Both the position numbers and the translations under genes were made by a program. Below are positions 53,033 through 62,900 of a DNA stretch of 64,000 bases, one piece after another (the stretch's first letter is position 1; each line of letters opens with the position of its first letter). The DNA is from Flavobacterium humidisoli (lineage in GTDB: Bacteria; Bacteroidota; Bacteroidia; Flavobacteriales; Flavobacteriaceae), in assembly GCF_023272795.1 (NCBI RefSeq), contig NZ_CP096829.1:1302001-1366000 (forward strand). Reading direction: 5' to 3'. A model generated the notes under the pieces. That model was not told where the DNA came from. It worked only from the letters and a program-made list of their open reading frames with translations, and did no database searches.

Positions 53033-54670
53033 ATGAGTCATATAAAACCACTTAAATTATCTGCGTTTGCATTACTTGTTTTAGCAGGTTGTAATGCAAC
53101 TTTACAAGCACAAACTTCTGTGCCAAAACAGCCAATTGTGGCTCCTTTAGCAGTAGTAAAAAAAGCACCAGTTAGCGAAAATGAATTAAAAAGATGGAGT
53201 CACCTTGATTTGATAAAAGATTCTATTCCGGGAATGAGTGTAGACAGAGCTTTGACTGAATTACTGCAAGGTAAAAAAGGGCAGAAAGTAATCGTTGGAA
53301 TTGTAGATTCTGGTGTAGATATCGAACACGAAGATCTGCAGGGAATGATCTGGACAAATAAAAAAGAAATTCCTGGAAACGGAATTGACGATGATAAAAA
53401 CGGATTTATTGATGATGTTCATGGCTGGAATTTCTTAGGAAATGCTGTTCATGAAAATCTAGAAATGACTCGTATCGTTAAAAAAGGAGACGACGGTTCT
53501 GCGCAATATAAAGAAGCTTTAGCACAATATACTGAGAAAAATGATAAAGCGCTAAAAGACAAACAACAAGTAGACTTTTTGCTTGATGTTCATAATACAA
53601 TCAAAAAAGAGCTTAATAAAACAACATACAAAATTGAAGATTTAAGCGCAGTAACTTCTACAGATCCAAAAGTAGCAAGAAGTAAAGCGATTATGACTCA
53701 GATCTTTACCAATGCTGGACCAACTTTTGATCCAGAAGCTGATTTTGGAGAATATAAAGACCAAGTTTACGATCAGTTAGAGTACAACTTGAACAAAGAT
53801 TATGACGGAAGAAAAATCGTAGGTGATAATCCAGAAGATATAAAAGATGCTCATTATGGAAATAATGTTGTTTTTGGTCCAGATAAAGAAAAAGCGCTTC
53901 ACGGAACTCACGTAGCTGGAATTATTGCGCAAATTCGCGGCAATAATTTAGGTGGAGACGGAGTTGCTTCTCCAAATGTTGAAATTTTGACGGTTAGAGC
54001 CGTTCCAGATGGAGACGAATACGATAAAGATATTGCTTTGGCAATTCGTTATGCGGTAGACAACGGAGCAAAAGTAATCAACGGTAGTTTTGGAAAAAGC
54101 TTTTCTCCACACAAAGACTGGGTTTATGATGCAATTAAATATGCGGCTAAAAAAGATGTTTTAATTGTTCATGCTGCTGGTAACGATGGTTATAATATCG
54201 ATGAAACTAAAAATATTAATTATCCAAACGATTCTAAAGACAACATAAAAGAATTTGCAGATAATGTAATTACAATTGGAGCGATTAATAAATCGTACGG
54301 AGAAAATGTTGTTGCTCCATTTTCAAACTTTGGAAAAATAAACGTAGACGTTTTTGCTCCAGGGGAAGAAATTTATGCAACAGTGCCAAATAACAAATAC
54401 AAATATTTGCAAGGAACTTCAATGGCATCTCCAAATGCGGCAGGTGTTGCAGCTTTAATTCGTTCTTACTATCCAAAATTGAAAGCAGCTCAAGTTAAAA
54501 AGATTTTAATGGACTCTGGAGTAGCACTTCCTTCAATGGTTGTTTTAGGCGAAAGTGAGAATCCAGATGAAAAGCCAGTTGCGGTTTCTTCTGCAGAATC
54601 ATCAAAAACAGCTAAGATGGTAAATGCTTATAATGCGTTATTAATGGCTGAAAAGATGTCTAAAAAATAA
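53033..54670 (+). CDS. Subtilisin-like S8 serine protease, exported
   Basis: 545 residues. The N-terminus has a lipobox-like VLAGCN (Cys20) and also a signal-peptidase-I-like LQAQ a little later, so it is either a lipoprotein or a secreted protein. Catalytic triad visible: Asp in VGIVDSGVDIEHED (about residue 92), His in HGTHVAGIIAQ (about 291), Ser in LQGTSMASPNAAGVAALI (about 463), with the oxyanion Asn in VHAAGNDGYN. A 150-residue insertion lies between the Asp and His. No T9SS domain at the C-terminus, which ends in low-complexity Ser/Lys. A terminator follows, then the M1 peptidase gene. Confidence 0.93.
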   Translation: MSHIKPLKLSAFALLVLAGCNATLQAQTSVPKQPIVAPLAVVKKAPVSENELKRWSHLDLIKDSIPGMSVDRALTELLQGKKGQKVIVGIVDSGVDIEHEDLQGMIWTNKKEIPGNGIDDDKNGFIDDVHGWNFLGNAVHENLEMTRIVKKGDDGSAQYKEALAQYTEKNDKALKDKQQVDFLLDVHNTIKKELNKTTYKIEDLSAVTSTDPKVARSKAIMTQIFTNAGPTFDPEADFGEYKDQVYDQLEYNLNKDYDGRKIVGDNPEDIKDAHYGNNVVFGPDKEKALHGTHVAGIIAQIRGNNLGGDGVASPNVEILTVRAVPDGDEYDKDIALAIRYAVDNGAKVINGSFGKSFSPHKDWVYDAIKYAAKKDVLIVHAAGNDGYNIDETKNINYPNDSKDNIKEFADNVITIGAINKSYGENVVAPFSNFGKINVDVFAPGEEIYATVPNNKYKYLQGTSMASPNAAGVAALIRSYYPKLKAAQVKKILMDSGVALPSMVVLGESENPDEKPVAVSSAESSKTAKMVNAYNALLMAEKMSKK

Positions 54671-54691
54671 ACAATAATAAACGATTAATCC

Positions 54692-54720
54692 AATGGAAGG
54701 GCTAACGCTCTTCCATTTTC
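54692..54720 (+). terminator. Terminator after the S8 protease gene
   Basis: Stem AATGGAAG / CTTCCATT with a 10-nt loop and a TTTTC tail. The annotatable upstream start of the M1 gene (54693) would lie inside it, which supports the ATG at 54735. Confidence 0.6.
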
Positions 54721-54734
54721 TATTACATATAAAC

Positions 54735-56615
54735 ATGCGAAAAATTATTTTACTTTCTTTCCTAAGCTTAGGTTTTAACTCGGCTTTTGCACAAAGCGCC
54801 CCATATTGGCAGCAGCACGCTGACTATAAAATGGAGGTTTCTATGGATGTAAAAAACTATCAGTACAAAGGGAAACAAGAATTGGTTTATACCAATAATT
54901 CTTCTGATACTTTAAAAAAAGTATTCTATCATTTATATCCAAACGCTTTTCAACCAGGAAGCGAAATGGATGCACGTCTTCATTTTATTAAAGATCCAGA
55001 CGGAAGAATGGTGAACAAAGTAAAACAAGCTGACGGAAAAGAAGTAAAACAGAGCCGTATTGAAACTTTAAAGCCAAATGAAGCAGGTTATTTAAAAATT
55101 ACAAACTTCAAACAAGATGGTGCTGTCGCTCAAACAAGAGTTTCTGGAACGATCTTAGAAGTAACTTTGGCGAAACCAATTTTACCGAATTCTAAAACGA
55201 CTTTTACATTAGATTTTGACGGACAGGTTCCAGTACAGATTCGTCGTTCTGGAAGAAACAATTCTGAAGGAGTAGAGCTTTCAATGTCACAATGGTATCC
55301 AAAATTAGCCGAATTTGATTTTGAAGGATGGCATGCAGATCCATACATTGCAAGAGAATTTCATGGTGTTTGGGGGAATTTTGATGTGAAAATTACAATT
55401 GATAAAGACTACACAATTGGTGGTTCTGGGTATTTGCAAGACAAAAATTCTATCGGACATGGTTACCAAGATGCGGGTGTAACGGTTACTTATCCTAAAA
55501 AAACAAAAACATTAACTTGGCATTTTATTGCACCAAATGTTCACGATTTTACATGGGCTGCAGATAAAGAATATACACATGATATTGTAAAAGGACCAAA
55601 CGATGTCGATTTGCATTTCTTCTACAAAAACAACGAAAAAACGACTGCAAACTGGAAACAGTTAGAGCCATTAATGGTTAAAGTAATGGAATATTACAAC
55701 CAGAGAGTAGGAGCTTATCCGTACAAGCAATATTCATTTATTCAAGGTGGAGACGGTGGAATGGAGTATGCAATGTGTACTTTAATGTTAGGAAACGGAA
55801 CTCTTGAAGGAATTCTAGGAACAGCGACACACGAATTAGGGCATTCTTGGTTCCAGCATATTTTAGCTTCAAACGAATCTAAACACCCTTGGATGGACGA
55901 AGGTTTTACAACTTACATCGAAGACAGTGCTTTGAATGAATTAAAAGGAGACAAAAAAGAAGTAAGTCCTTTTGTAGGAAATTATAAAGCGTATTATAGT
56001 TTAGTAAATTCTGGTAAAGAACAGCCACAAACAACGCACGGAGATCGCTATGATGAAAACCGTCCATACAGCATTTCTTCTTACGTAAAAGGAAGTCTTT
56101 TCCTTTCTCAGTTAGAATATGTAATTGGAAAAGATAATGTTGATGCGACTTTAAAAAGATATTTCAACGATTTCAAATTCAAACATCCAACTCCAAACGA
56201 CATCAAAAGAACAGCTGAAAGAGTTTCTGGAGCTGAGTTAGATTGGTATTTGATTGATTGGACACAAACTACAAATACGATCGATTACGGAATCAAAGAC
56301 GTTGCTGACAATGCAGGAAAAACAACAGTTTCTTTAGAAAGAATTGGAAGAATGCCAATGCCAATCGATTTGAGAGTGGATTACACAGACGGAACATCTG
56401 AGACATTCTACATTCCATTAAGAATGATGAATTTTATTAAGCCAAATCCAAATCCGAACGAGAAAAGAACAGTACTAGAAGACTGGGCTTGGGCACAGCA
56501 AAACTATAGTTTTACAATTGACAAAAACAAAACATCAATCAAAAAAATCACTATCGATCCAAGCGGATTAATGGCTGATGTAAAGCAAACTAATAATGTT
56601 TTTGAAGTGAAGTAA
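54735..56615 (+). CDS. M1-family metallopeptidase, exported
   Basis: 626 residues from the ATG at 54735, which begins a real signal peptide (RKIILLSFLSLGFNSAFAQ); the 14 residues further upstream are terminator sequence. The zinc motif is HELGHSWFQHILASNESKHPWMDEGFTTYIED (near residue 365), with HExxH and the downstream Glu. A GGMEYAM motif precedes it (GAMEN equivalent), so the aminopeptidase-type active site is complete. N-terminal beta domain resembles M1 saddle. Likely a periplasmic or surface peptidase working alongside the S8 protease. Confidence 0.92.
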   Translation: MRKIILLSFLSLGFNSAFAQSAPYWQQHADYKMEVSMDVKNYQYKGKQELVYTNNSSDTLKKVFYHLYPNAFQPGSEMDARLHFIKDPDGRMVNKVKQADGKEVKQSRIETLKPNEAGYLKITNFKQDGAVAQTRVSGTILEVTLAKPILPNSKTTFTLDFDGQVPVQIRRSGRNNSEGVELSMSQWYPKLAEFDFEGWHADPYIAREFHGVWGNFDVKITIDKDYTIGGSGYLQDKNSIGHGYQDAGVTVTYPKKTKTLTWHFIAPNVHDFTWAADKEYTHDIVKGPNDVDLHFFYKNNEKTTANWKQLEPLMVKVMEYYNQRVGAYPYKQYSFIQGGDGGMEYAMCTLMLGNGTLEGILGTATHELGHSWFQHILASNESKHPWMDEGFTTYIEDSALNELKGDKKEVSPFVGNYKAYYSLVNSGKEQPQTTHGDRYDENRPYSISSYVKGSLFLSQLEYVIGKDNVDATLKRYFNDFKFKHPTPNDIKRTAERVSGAELDWYLIDWTQTTNTIDYGIKDVADNAGKTTVSLERIGRMPMPIDLRVDYTDGTSETFYIPLRMMNFIKPNPNPNEKRTVLEDWAWAQQNYSFTIDKNKTSIKKITIDPSGLMADVKQTNNVFEVK

Positions 56616-56633
56616 TTTCTAGAAAATATTTAT

Positions 56634-56671
56634 AAAAAAAGCCCTTAAAACTAATTTTAAGGGCTTTTTTA
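56634..56671. terminator. Bidirectional terminator between the M1 gene and the DUF418 gene
   Basis: Stem AAAAAAAGCCCTTAAAA / TTTTAAGGGCTTTTTT with a 4-nt loop, tail-to-tail junction. Confidence 0.85.
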
Positions 56672-56700
56672 TTTTCAAATTTATTCCAAAATCGTAATGT

Positions 56701-57900
56701 TTATGCCGTTTTTATAGTAGCAGTAGTAGCGTCTGGCTTTGTTTTTTTGAAAGGAACCCATTCTCTGTAACTAGCAGACCTCCATAACCATTCAATCGGG
56801 CCATAATTGTATTTTGAAAGCCACCATTTACTGATAAATAATTGAATGATAAAGATGAAAACAGCAAACAAAAAGTAAAACCAATACGGCATTGAATCTG
56901 CAATTCCGAATCCAATTCCAGAGAAAATAATACCTGCCAATATATTTTGGCTCATATAATTGGTCAATGTCATTTTTCCGCCTGCACTAAAATAGCTGAA
57001 AACCGTTTTTAACTTGCCGTTATTATACAAAATACAAATTCCGCTTGATATAAAAATCATCGTACTTAAAACCAGCCAATAAAGAGGGTGAAATATTTTT
57101 AATAACGGAGCTTTGTATATTATCGCAATATTAAATCCGATCCCGATAAGTACAGCAACAGCCAAACTAATAATGCAGACAGATTTTAAAAGTTTCTTCA
57201 ATTCTGTTAAGCGATTGAAAAAGTTTAGTTTTTGAAGCAAAAAACCAAAAAGCATACAGCCCAACATTACATAATGAGCCGTAATCGCATAGCCTGGAAT
57301 TATAATTTGTTCGTAAAATGACGCAAGCAGATTAAATCTGAAAAAGTCAATCCAGTTTCCAGAATGATATAGTTTTAAATATTCGGGATTTGTTGCAATT
57401 GCAGGATGCTCAATTTTTAAACCATTTACATAAGCCATTACAAAAGGAACTGTAAGTATAATTACAGCAGAAATAATGGCCAAAGTTTTGGTAGAACATT
57501 TGTAAAAAAGTAATAATACAAGCCCTAAAAAGGCATAATCTTTTAAAATATCGCCAAGCCAAAAAGCAGAATTAATAAAGGCTAAAATAAATAGCAAAAA
57601 CATTCGCCATGCAAAAAAAGCGACAGGATTTTTTCCTTTAGAAGCAACATTGTTAATCAAAATTGCAAATCCGTAGCCAAATAAAAGAGTTAGTAATGTC
57701 CAAGATTTTGCTGCAAATAAATAACGGTTAATAAATTGTAGCGTTTCAGAGAAAGCATTATGCTTAAGCTCTTTTTCTATACCGATGTATAGAAAATCCA
57801 AATAATTGCCAATGGCTACACCCAATATAGCCCAGCCCCGAAGTATGTCGACAATTGCAGTTCTTTTGCTTTGCTCGACAGGATAATAAGAATTTGTCAT
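56701..57900 (-). CDS. DUF418 membrane protein
   Basis: 399 residues, about ten hydrophobic segments. The N-terminal motif (KRTAIVDILRGWAILGVAIGNY) is the DUF1624/acyltransferase-3-like start, and the C-terminal half (GKMTLTNYMSQNILAGIIFSG, then GPIEWLWRSASYREWVPFKK) is DUF418. The family is thought to be related to membrane acyltransferases. Function unknown. Monocistronic, with a -7-like element upstream. Confidence 0.88.
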   Translation of the reverse strand: MTNSYYPVEQSKRTAIVDILRGWAILGVAIGNYLDFLYIGIEKELKHNAFSETLQFINRYLFAAKSWTLLTLLFGYGFAILINNVASKGKNPVAFFAWRMFLLFILAFINSAFWLGDILKDYAFLGLVLLLFYKCSTKTLAIISAVIILTVPFVMAYVNGLKIEHPAIATNPEYLKLYHSGNWIDFFRFNLLASFYEQIIIPGYAITAHYVMLGCMLFGFLLQKLNFFNRLTELKKLLKSVCIISLAVAVLIGIGFNIAIIYKAPLLKIFHPLYWLVLSTMIFISSGICILYNNGKLKTVFSYFSAGGKMTLTNYMSQNILAGIIFSGIGFGIADSMPYWFYFLFAVFIFIIQLFISKWWLSKYNYGPIEWLWRSASYREWVPFKKTKPDATTATIKTA

Positions 57901-57968
57901 TTGATTGATGTTTTTGTTGTGATTTGATTGATGATTTTGGAATAAACTTGATTAATGTTTAACGTAGT

Positions 57969-57976
57969 CAAAAGTA
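57969..57976 (-). promoter_or_regulatory. -7 element (TACTTTTG) of the DUF418 gene
   Basis: Exact TAnnTTTG match on the minus strand, 68 nt before the ATG. Confidence 0.35.
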
Positions 57977-58018
57977 GATAAATTATAGATTCAATATTTT
58001 TTCTAATAAATAAATCCA

Positions 58019-58055
58019 TAAAAAAAGCGTGTCACTTTGAAATAACACGCTTTTA
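58019..58055 (-). terminator. Terminator after the threonine dehydrogenase gene
   Basis: Stem AAAAGCGTGT / ACACGCTTTT with a 12-nt loop; the A-run at 58019-58026 becomes a U-tract on the minus strand. Confidence 0.75.
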
Positions 58056-58074
58056 AATCTTATCCTTTTTTAAA

Positions 58075-59013
58075 TTATGCTAAATGCTCCAGCATATCTT
58101 TAGTCATAGTTTCCAAATCAAATTTATGATTCCATCCCCAATCTTTCCTCGCTTCAGCATCGTCTATACTTGCCGGCCAGCTATCAGCAATTTTCTGACG
58201 GAAATCTGGATTATACGTAATTTCAAATTCAGGAATATGTTTTTTGATTTCAGCCGCAATTTCAGTTGGAGTAAAGCTCATTGCAGCCAAATTGTATGAA
58301 GAATGTATTTTAATTTCTTCAGCTGGCGCTTTCATAATATTGATCGTCGCATCAATCGCATCATCCATATACATCATGGGCATTTTGGTTTCAGAAGACA
58401 AAAAACACTCGTATTTTTTATCGGCAATCGCTTTGTAGAAAATATCAACGGCATAATCTGTAGTTCCGCCGCCTGGAGGAGTAGACCAGCTAATTAAGCC
58501 TGGATAACGAATACTGCGAACATCTACACCATAAATATTATGGTAGTATTCGCACCATCTTTCACCTGCTTGTTTACTAATTCCGTAAACTGTAGAAGGT
58601 TCCATTACGGTATATTGAGGCGTATTTTCTTTTGGAGTTGTTGGTCCAAAAACAGCAATACTAGAAGGCCAGAAAATCTTCTGAATCTTTTTGGCTTTAG
58701 CTAAATTTAAAACATGAAAAAGAGAATTCATATTCAAATCCCACGCAAAAGCTGGGTTTTTTTCAGCGGTTGCCGATAAAAGTGCCGCCATTAGATATAC
58801 ATCTGTAATTTTATGCACTTCTACTAAATGTTCTATTTGATTAAAATCTAAAGCATTGACCACTTCAAAAGGTCCCGAATTAACAACATCAGTATTTAAT
58901 TTTCGAATATCAGAAGCGATAACATTCTCGGTTCCGTATATTTTGCGCAGTTTTTGCGTCAGTTCTGTTCCAATCTGACCGCAAGCGCCAATGATCAATA
59001 TTTTAGGATTCAT
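58075..59013 (-). CDS. SDR-type L-threonine 3-dehydrogenase (NAD epimerase/dehydratase family)
   Basis: 312 residues from the ATG at 59013 (MNPKILIIGACGQIG); the frame is open to 59055 but those residues lack homology. Rossmann glycine motif GACGQIG at residues 9-15, catalytic Tyr143-x3-Lys147 (STVYGISKQAG), and WPSSIAVFGP before it. The sequence is close to the UDP-galactose-4-epimerase-like threonine dehydrogenase described from Flavobacterium frigidimaris, which oxidises L-threonine with NAD to 2-amino-3-ketobutyrate. Length agrees. Monocistronic. Confidence 0.88.
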   Translation of the reverse strand: MNPKILIIGACGQIGTELTQKLRKIYGTENVIASDIRKLNTDVVNSGPFEVVNALDFNQIEHLVEVHKITDVYLMAALLSATAEKNPAFAWDLNMNSLFHVLNLAKAKKIQKIFWPSSIAVFGPTTPKENTPQYTVMEPSTVYGISKQAGERWCEYYHNIYGVDVRSIRYPGLISWSTPPGGGTTDYAVDIFYKAIADKKYECFLSSETKMPMMYMDDAIDATINIMKAPAEEIKIHSSYNLAAMSFTPTEIAAEIKKHIPEFEITYNPDFRQKIADSWPASIDDAEARKDWGWNHKFDLETMTKDMLEHLA

Positions 59014-59035
59014 TTCATGATGATTTTTAGAGACA

Positions 59036-59043
59036 CAAATATA
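59036..59043 (-). promoter_or_regulatory. -7 element (TATATTTG) of the threonine dehydrogenase gene
   Basis: Exact TAnnTTTG match on the minus strand, 22 nt before the ATG at 59013. Confidence 0.45.
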
Positions 59044-59307
59044 ACGTTTTCGCAATTACTTGCGCTTTTTTGAAGAATAAATTATAAATTCAATAATTTA
59101 AAAGTTTGTTTGTTATATTATTCTCTTTTAAGAGTGTGTCTTTGTGCCTTTTTAAGAATCCCAATAAAAAGCGCTATTTTATTGATATAATGATCCAATG
59201 ACTTTTTTTAAATTGATTCTCCGATAGGGGATAAAAAAACGAAAAAATAACCTTGATTTATAGAATCTTTAGCAAAAAACAGAATTCGTAATTGTAAATT
59301 TACTTCG

Positions 59308-59315
59308 TAACTTTG
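59308..59315 (+). promoter_or_regulatory. -7 element (TAACTTTG) of the lipoprotein-mfd operon
   Basis: Exact TAnnTTTG match 19 nt before the ATG at 59335. TTC rather than TTG occurs about 19 bp upstream. The rest of the 320-nt gap (59014-59334) shows nothing else. Confidence 0.5.
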
Positions 59316-59334
59316 CAGCCTAACATTTTAATAA

Positions 59335-59943
59335 ATGAAATACAAAATATCTCTTTTTCTGCTTTTGACAACTGTGTTATTTTCTTGCCAAAATGAAAAT
59401 GAAAAACGCCTTGCAGAAAATGCAAAAGAAGCAAAAAAGAAAGAAGCTATTTTTAACAACATAAATAAAGGTTGGACTTTTCTAGACGAACCCATTAATG
59501 AGATTTCAGAATCACAATTGAATTCCTGGACAGAGTGGCGTGAATTTAATAAAGAAATTGGAGAGAAGCCTAGAAAGACCATTGGGGCTTTTCAGAAAAA
59601 GTCGGCAGCGATTTCTAAGAAAGCAATGGCTTTAAATAACAATATTCCGGCTCAATTTAATCAGCCACAGATCAAAAGCCGTATTTCTATTTTGATTACT
59701 AAAATTAAAATGTTGGATTTATTTATTCATTTGAGCACCATTCCAGATGATAAAGTGGTGTTTTTGATACAAGAAATCAATAAAGAACTGATTTCTTTAG
59801 AAAGACAAATGGATAAAATTGTCGAAAAAGCCAAAATACCCAAAGAACAAGGAGAAGAAGATTTCCTTAGAATGTTAGACACAACACGCGCGATTCCGAG
59901 TTCGGCACCGCCTTTAGATAAAAATATACCAAAAGTTGAGTAA
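59335..59943 (+). CDS. Lipoprotein of unknown function cotranscribed with mfd
   Basis: 202 residues. Lipobox VLFSC (Cys18), then a charged helical region (NEKRLAENAKEAKKKEAIFNN) and an all-helical body with predicted four-helix character (KTIGAFQKKSAAISKKAMALNN, RISILITKIKMLDLFIHLSTI, VFLIQEINKELISLERQMDKIVEKA). No family recognised. The TAA overlaps the TTG start of mfd by 8 nt, an unusual coupling of an envelope lipoprotein with a DNA repair factor. Confidence 0.75.
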   Translation: MKYKISLFLLLTTVLFSCQNENEKRLAENAKEAKKKEAIFNNINKGWTFLDEPINEISESQLNSWTEWREFNKEIGEKPRKTIGAFQKKSAAISKKAMALNNNIPAQFNQPQIKSRISILITKIKMLDLFIHLSTIPDDKVVFLIQEINKELISLERQMDKIVEKAKIPKEQGEEDFLRMLDTTRAIPSSAPPLDKNIPKVE

Positions 59944-62900
59944 AAACGCTTTATATACAACCTACGATAATCTGCCAAAAGCCGAGCAGATTGCTAAAAG
60001 TTTACTGGAAGGGAATCAGGTAAAAATGAATATCAGCGGATTGTTGGGATCTGCTGTTTCTTTTATAATACGTTCTGTTTTCAGGAAAACCGAACTGCCC
60101 TTTCTTATTGTTTTAGACAATAAAGAAGAAGCGGCGTACTATCTAAACGATTTGGAGCAGATGATTGGAGAACAAGATGTGTTGTTTTATCCAGCATCAT
60201 TTCGCCGTCCCTATCAGATTGATGAAACAGACAATGCCAATGTTCTACTTCGGGCTGAGGTTTTAAATCGAATAAATTCAAGAAAAAAACCTGCCGTAAT
60301 TGTTACGTATCCTGAAGCGCTTTTTGAAAAAGTTGTTACCAGAAGAGAACTCGATAAAAACACTTTAAAAGTGGCTTTAAATGATAAAATTTCGATTGAT
60401 TTTATTAACGAAGTTTTATTTGAATACGAATTTAAAAGGGTTGACTTCATTACAGAACCTGGAGAGTTTTCAGTCCGTGGAGGAATTGTCGATGTGTTCT
60501 CTTTCTCAAATGATCATCCATACAGAATTGAGTTTTTTGGAAACGAAGTAGACAGCATCAGAACTTTTGATGTGGAGACGCAATTATCTGTCGAAACACA
60601 TAAAAAAATCACGATTATCCCGAATGTGGAGAACAAACTTTTTCAGGAAAACCGAGAAAGTTTTTTAGATTATATTGCCGAAAAAACAGTTCTTTTCATT
60701 CAAAATACTGACGGACTTTTTAGCCAATTAGACAAACAATTTGCAAGAGCAGAAGAAGCTTTTGAGAAACTTTCGAAAGAAATAAAACACGCCACTCCAG
60801 AACAATTATTCTTAAATCAGGCTTCGTTTATTAAACGTGCTTTAGATTTTTCGGTGGTAGAATTGGCCTCAAGACCTATTTTTAAAACTACTAAAAAATT
60901 CGAATTTCATATTCAGCCACAGCCATCATTCAACAAACAATTTGATTTGTTGTTGAATAATCTGAGCGAGAATCATTTTAACGGATATGTAAATTATTTG
61001 TTCTGTTCGAATGAAACACAAGCAAAACGTTTTCACGATATTTTTGAAAGCTTAGATGAAGCCAATTCAGAAAATATCAGAAAGCAGTATCATACCATTG
61101 TATTGCCTTTATATCAAGGGTTTATTGATGAAGAAAATCAGATTACGGCTTATACCGATCATCAGATTTTTGAACGTTATCATAAATTCAACATCAAAAA
61201 TGGATATTCGAAAAAGCAGAATATCACGCTTAAAGAATTAACGGCACTTTCGGTTGGAGATTATGTAACGCATATCGATCACGGAATCGGGAAGTTCGGG
61301 GGACTGCAAAAAATTCAGGTTGAAGGTAAAACGCAGGAAGCTATAAAATTAGTTTATGCCGATAATGATATTGTGTATGTGAGCATTCACTCGCTGCATA
61401 AAATATCGAAATACAACGGAAAAGACGGAACTCCACCTAAAATCTATAAACTTGGATCGAACGCTTGGAAGGTTTTAAAACAAAAAACCAAAGCGCGCGT
61501 CAAACATATTGCATTCAATTTGATCCAGTTGTATGCAAAACGCCGTTTGGAAAAAGGGTTTCAGTTTGCGCCTGATAGTTATCTTCAAAACGAATTGGAA
61601 AGTTCGTTTATTTACGAAGATACGCCAGACCAAATGAAATCGACGGCGGAAGTAAAAGCCGATATGGAAAGCGATCGCCCAATGGATCGTTTGGTTTGTG
61701 GTGACGTTGGTTTCGGAAAAACAGAGGTTGCGATTCGCGCTGCTTTTAAAGCGGTTGACAATAGTAAACAAGTGGCAGTTTTAGTGCCAACTACGATTTT
61801 GGCATATCAGCATTATCGAACTTTTTCTGAGCGTTTAAAAGATATGCCAGTTACAATTGGTTATTTAAACCGATTTAGAACGGCAAAACAAAAAACACAG
61901 ACTTTAAAAGATTTAGCCGAAGGAAAACTAGATATCGTAATCGGAACGCATCAATTGGTAAACAAAAATGTAGTTTTTAAAGATCTTGGTTTATTGATTG
62001 TTGATGAGGAACAAAAGTTTGGTGTAAATGTAAAAGATAAACTGAAAACTATTGCAGCAAATGTTGATACGCTGACATTAACAGCAACGCCAATTCCGAG
62101 AACGCTCCAGTTTTCGTTAATGGCGGCAAGAGATTTGTCTGTAATTACAACACCTCCGCCAAATCGATATCCGATTGAAACAAATGTGGTTGGTTTTAAT
62201 GAAGAAATTATTCGTGATGCGATTTCGTATGAAATTCAGAGAAACGGACAAGTTTTCTTTATCAATAATAGAATTGAAAATATAAAAGAAGTGGCCGGAA
62301 TGATTCAGCGTTTGGTTCCAAATGCAAGAGTCGGAATTGGTCACGGACAAATGGACGGCGCCAAACTCGAAGAACTGATGTTAGGTTTCATGAATGGAGA
62401 TTTTGACGTTTTGGTGGCAACAACCATTATCGAAAGCGGTTTAGACGTTCCAAATGCGAATACAATTTTCATTAATAATGCGAATAATTTCGGATTGTCA
62501 GATTTGCATCAAATGCGCGGTCGAGTAGGGCGAAGCAACAAAAAAGCATTCTGTTATTTCATTTGTCCGCCGTATTCATCCATGACGGAAGATGCAAGAA
62601 AACGTATTCAGGCGTTGGAACAATTCAGCGAATTGGGAAGTGGTTTTAACATCGCAATGAAAGATTTGGAGATTCGTGGTGCTGGAGATTTATTGGGGGG
62701 AGAACAAAGCGGTTTCATTAACGAAATTGGTTTTGATACGTACCAAAAAATCATGAATGAAGCGATTGAAGAATTGAAGGAAAACGAATTCAAAGATTTG
62801 TATCCTGAAGAAAATGATATTGATACCAAAGAGTATGTAAAAGACATTCAAATTGATGCCGATTTCGAGCTTTTATTCCCAGATGAATATATCAATAATG

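Noticed and set aside
59014..59334. Riboswitch or small gene in the gap upstream of the mfd operon
   Set aside because: No conserved riboswitch element or open frame with a start was found; only the -7 element is supported.
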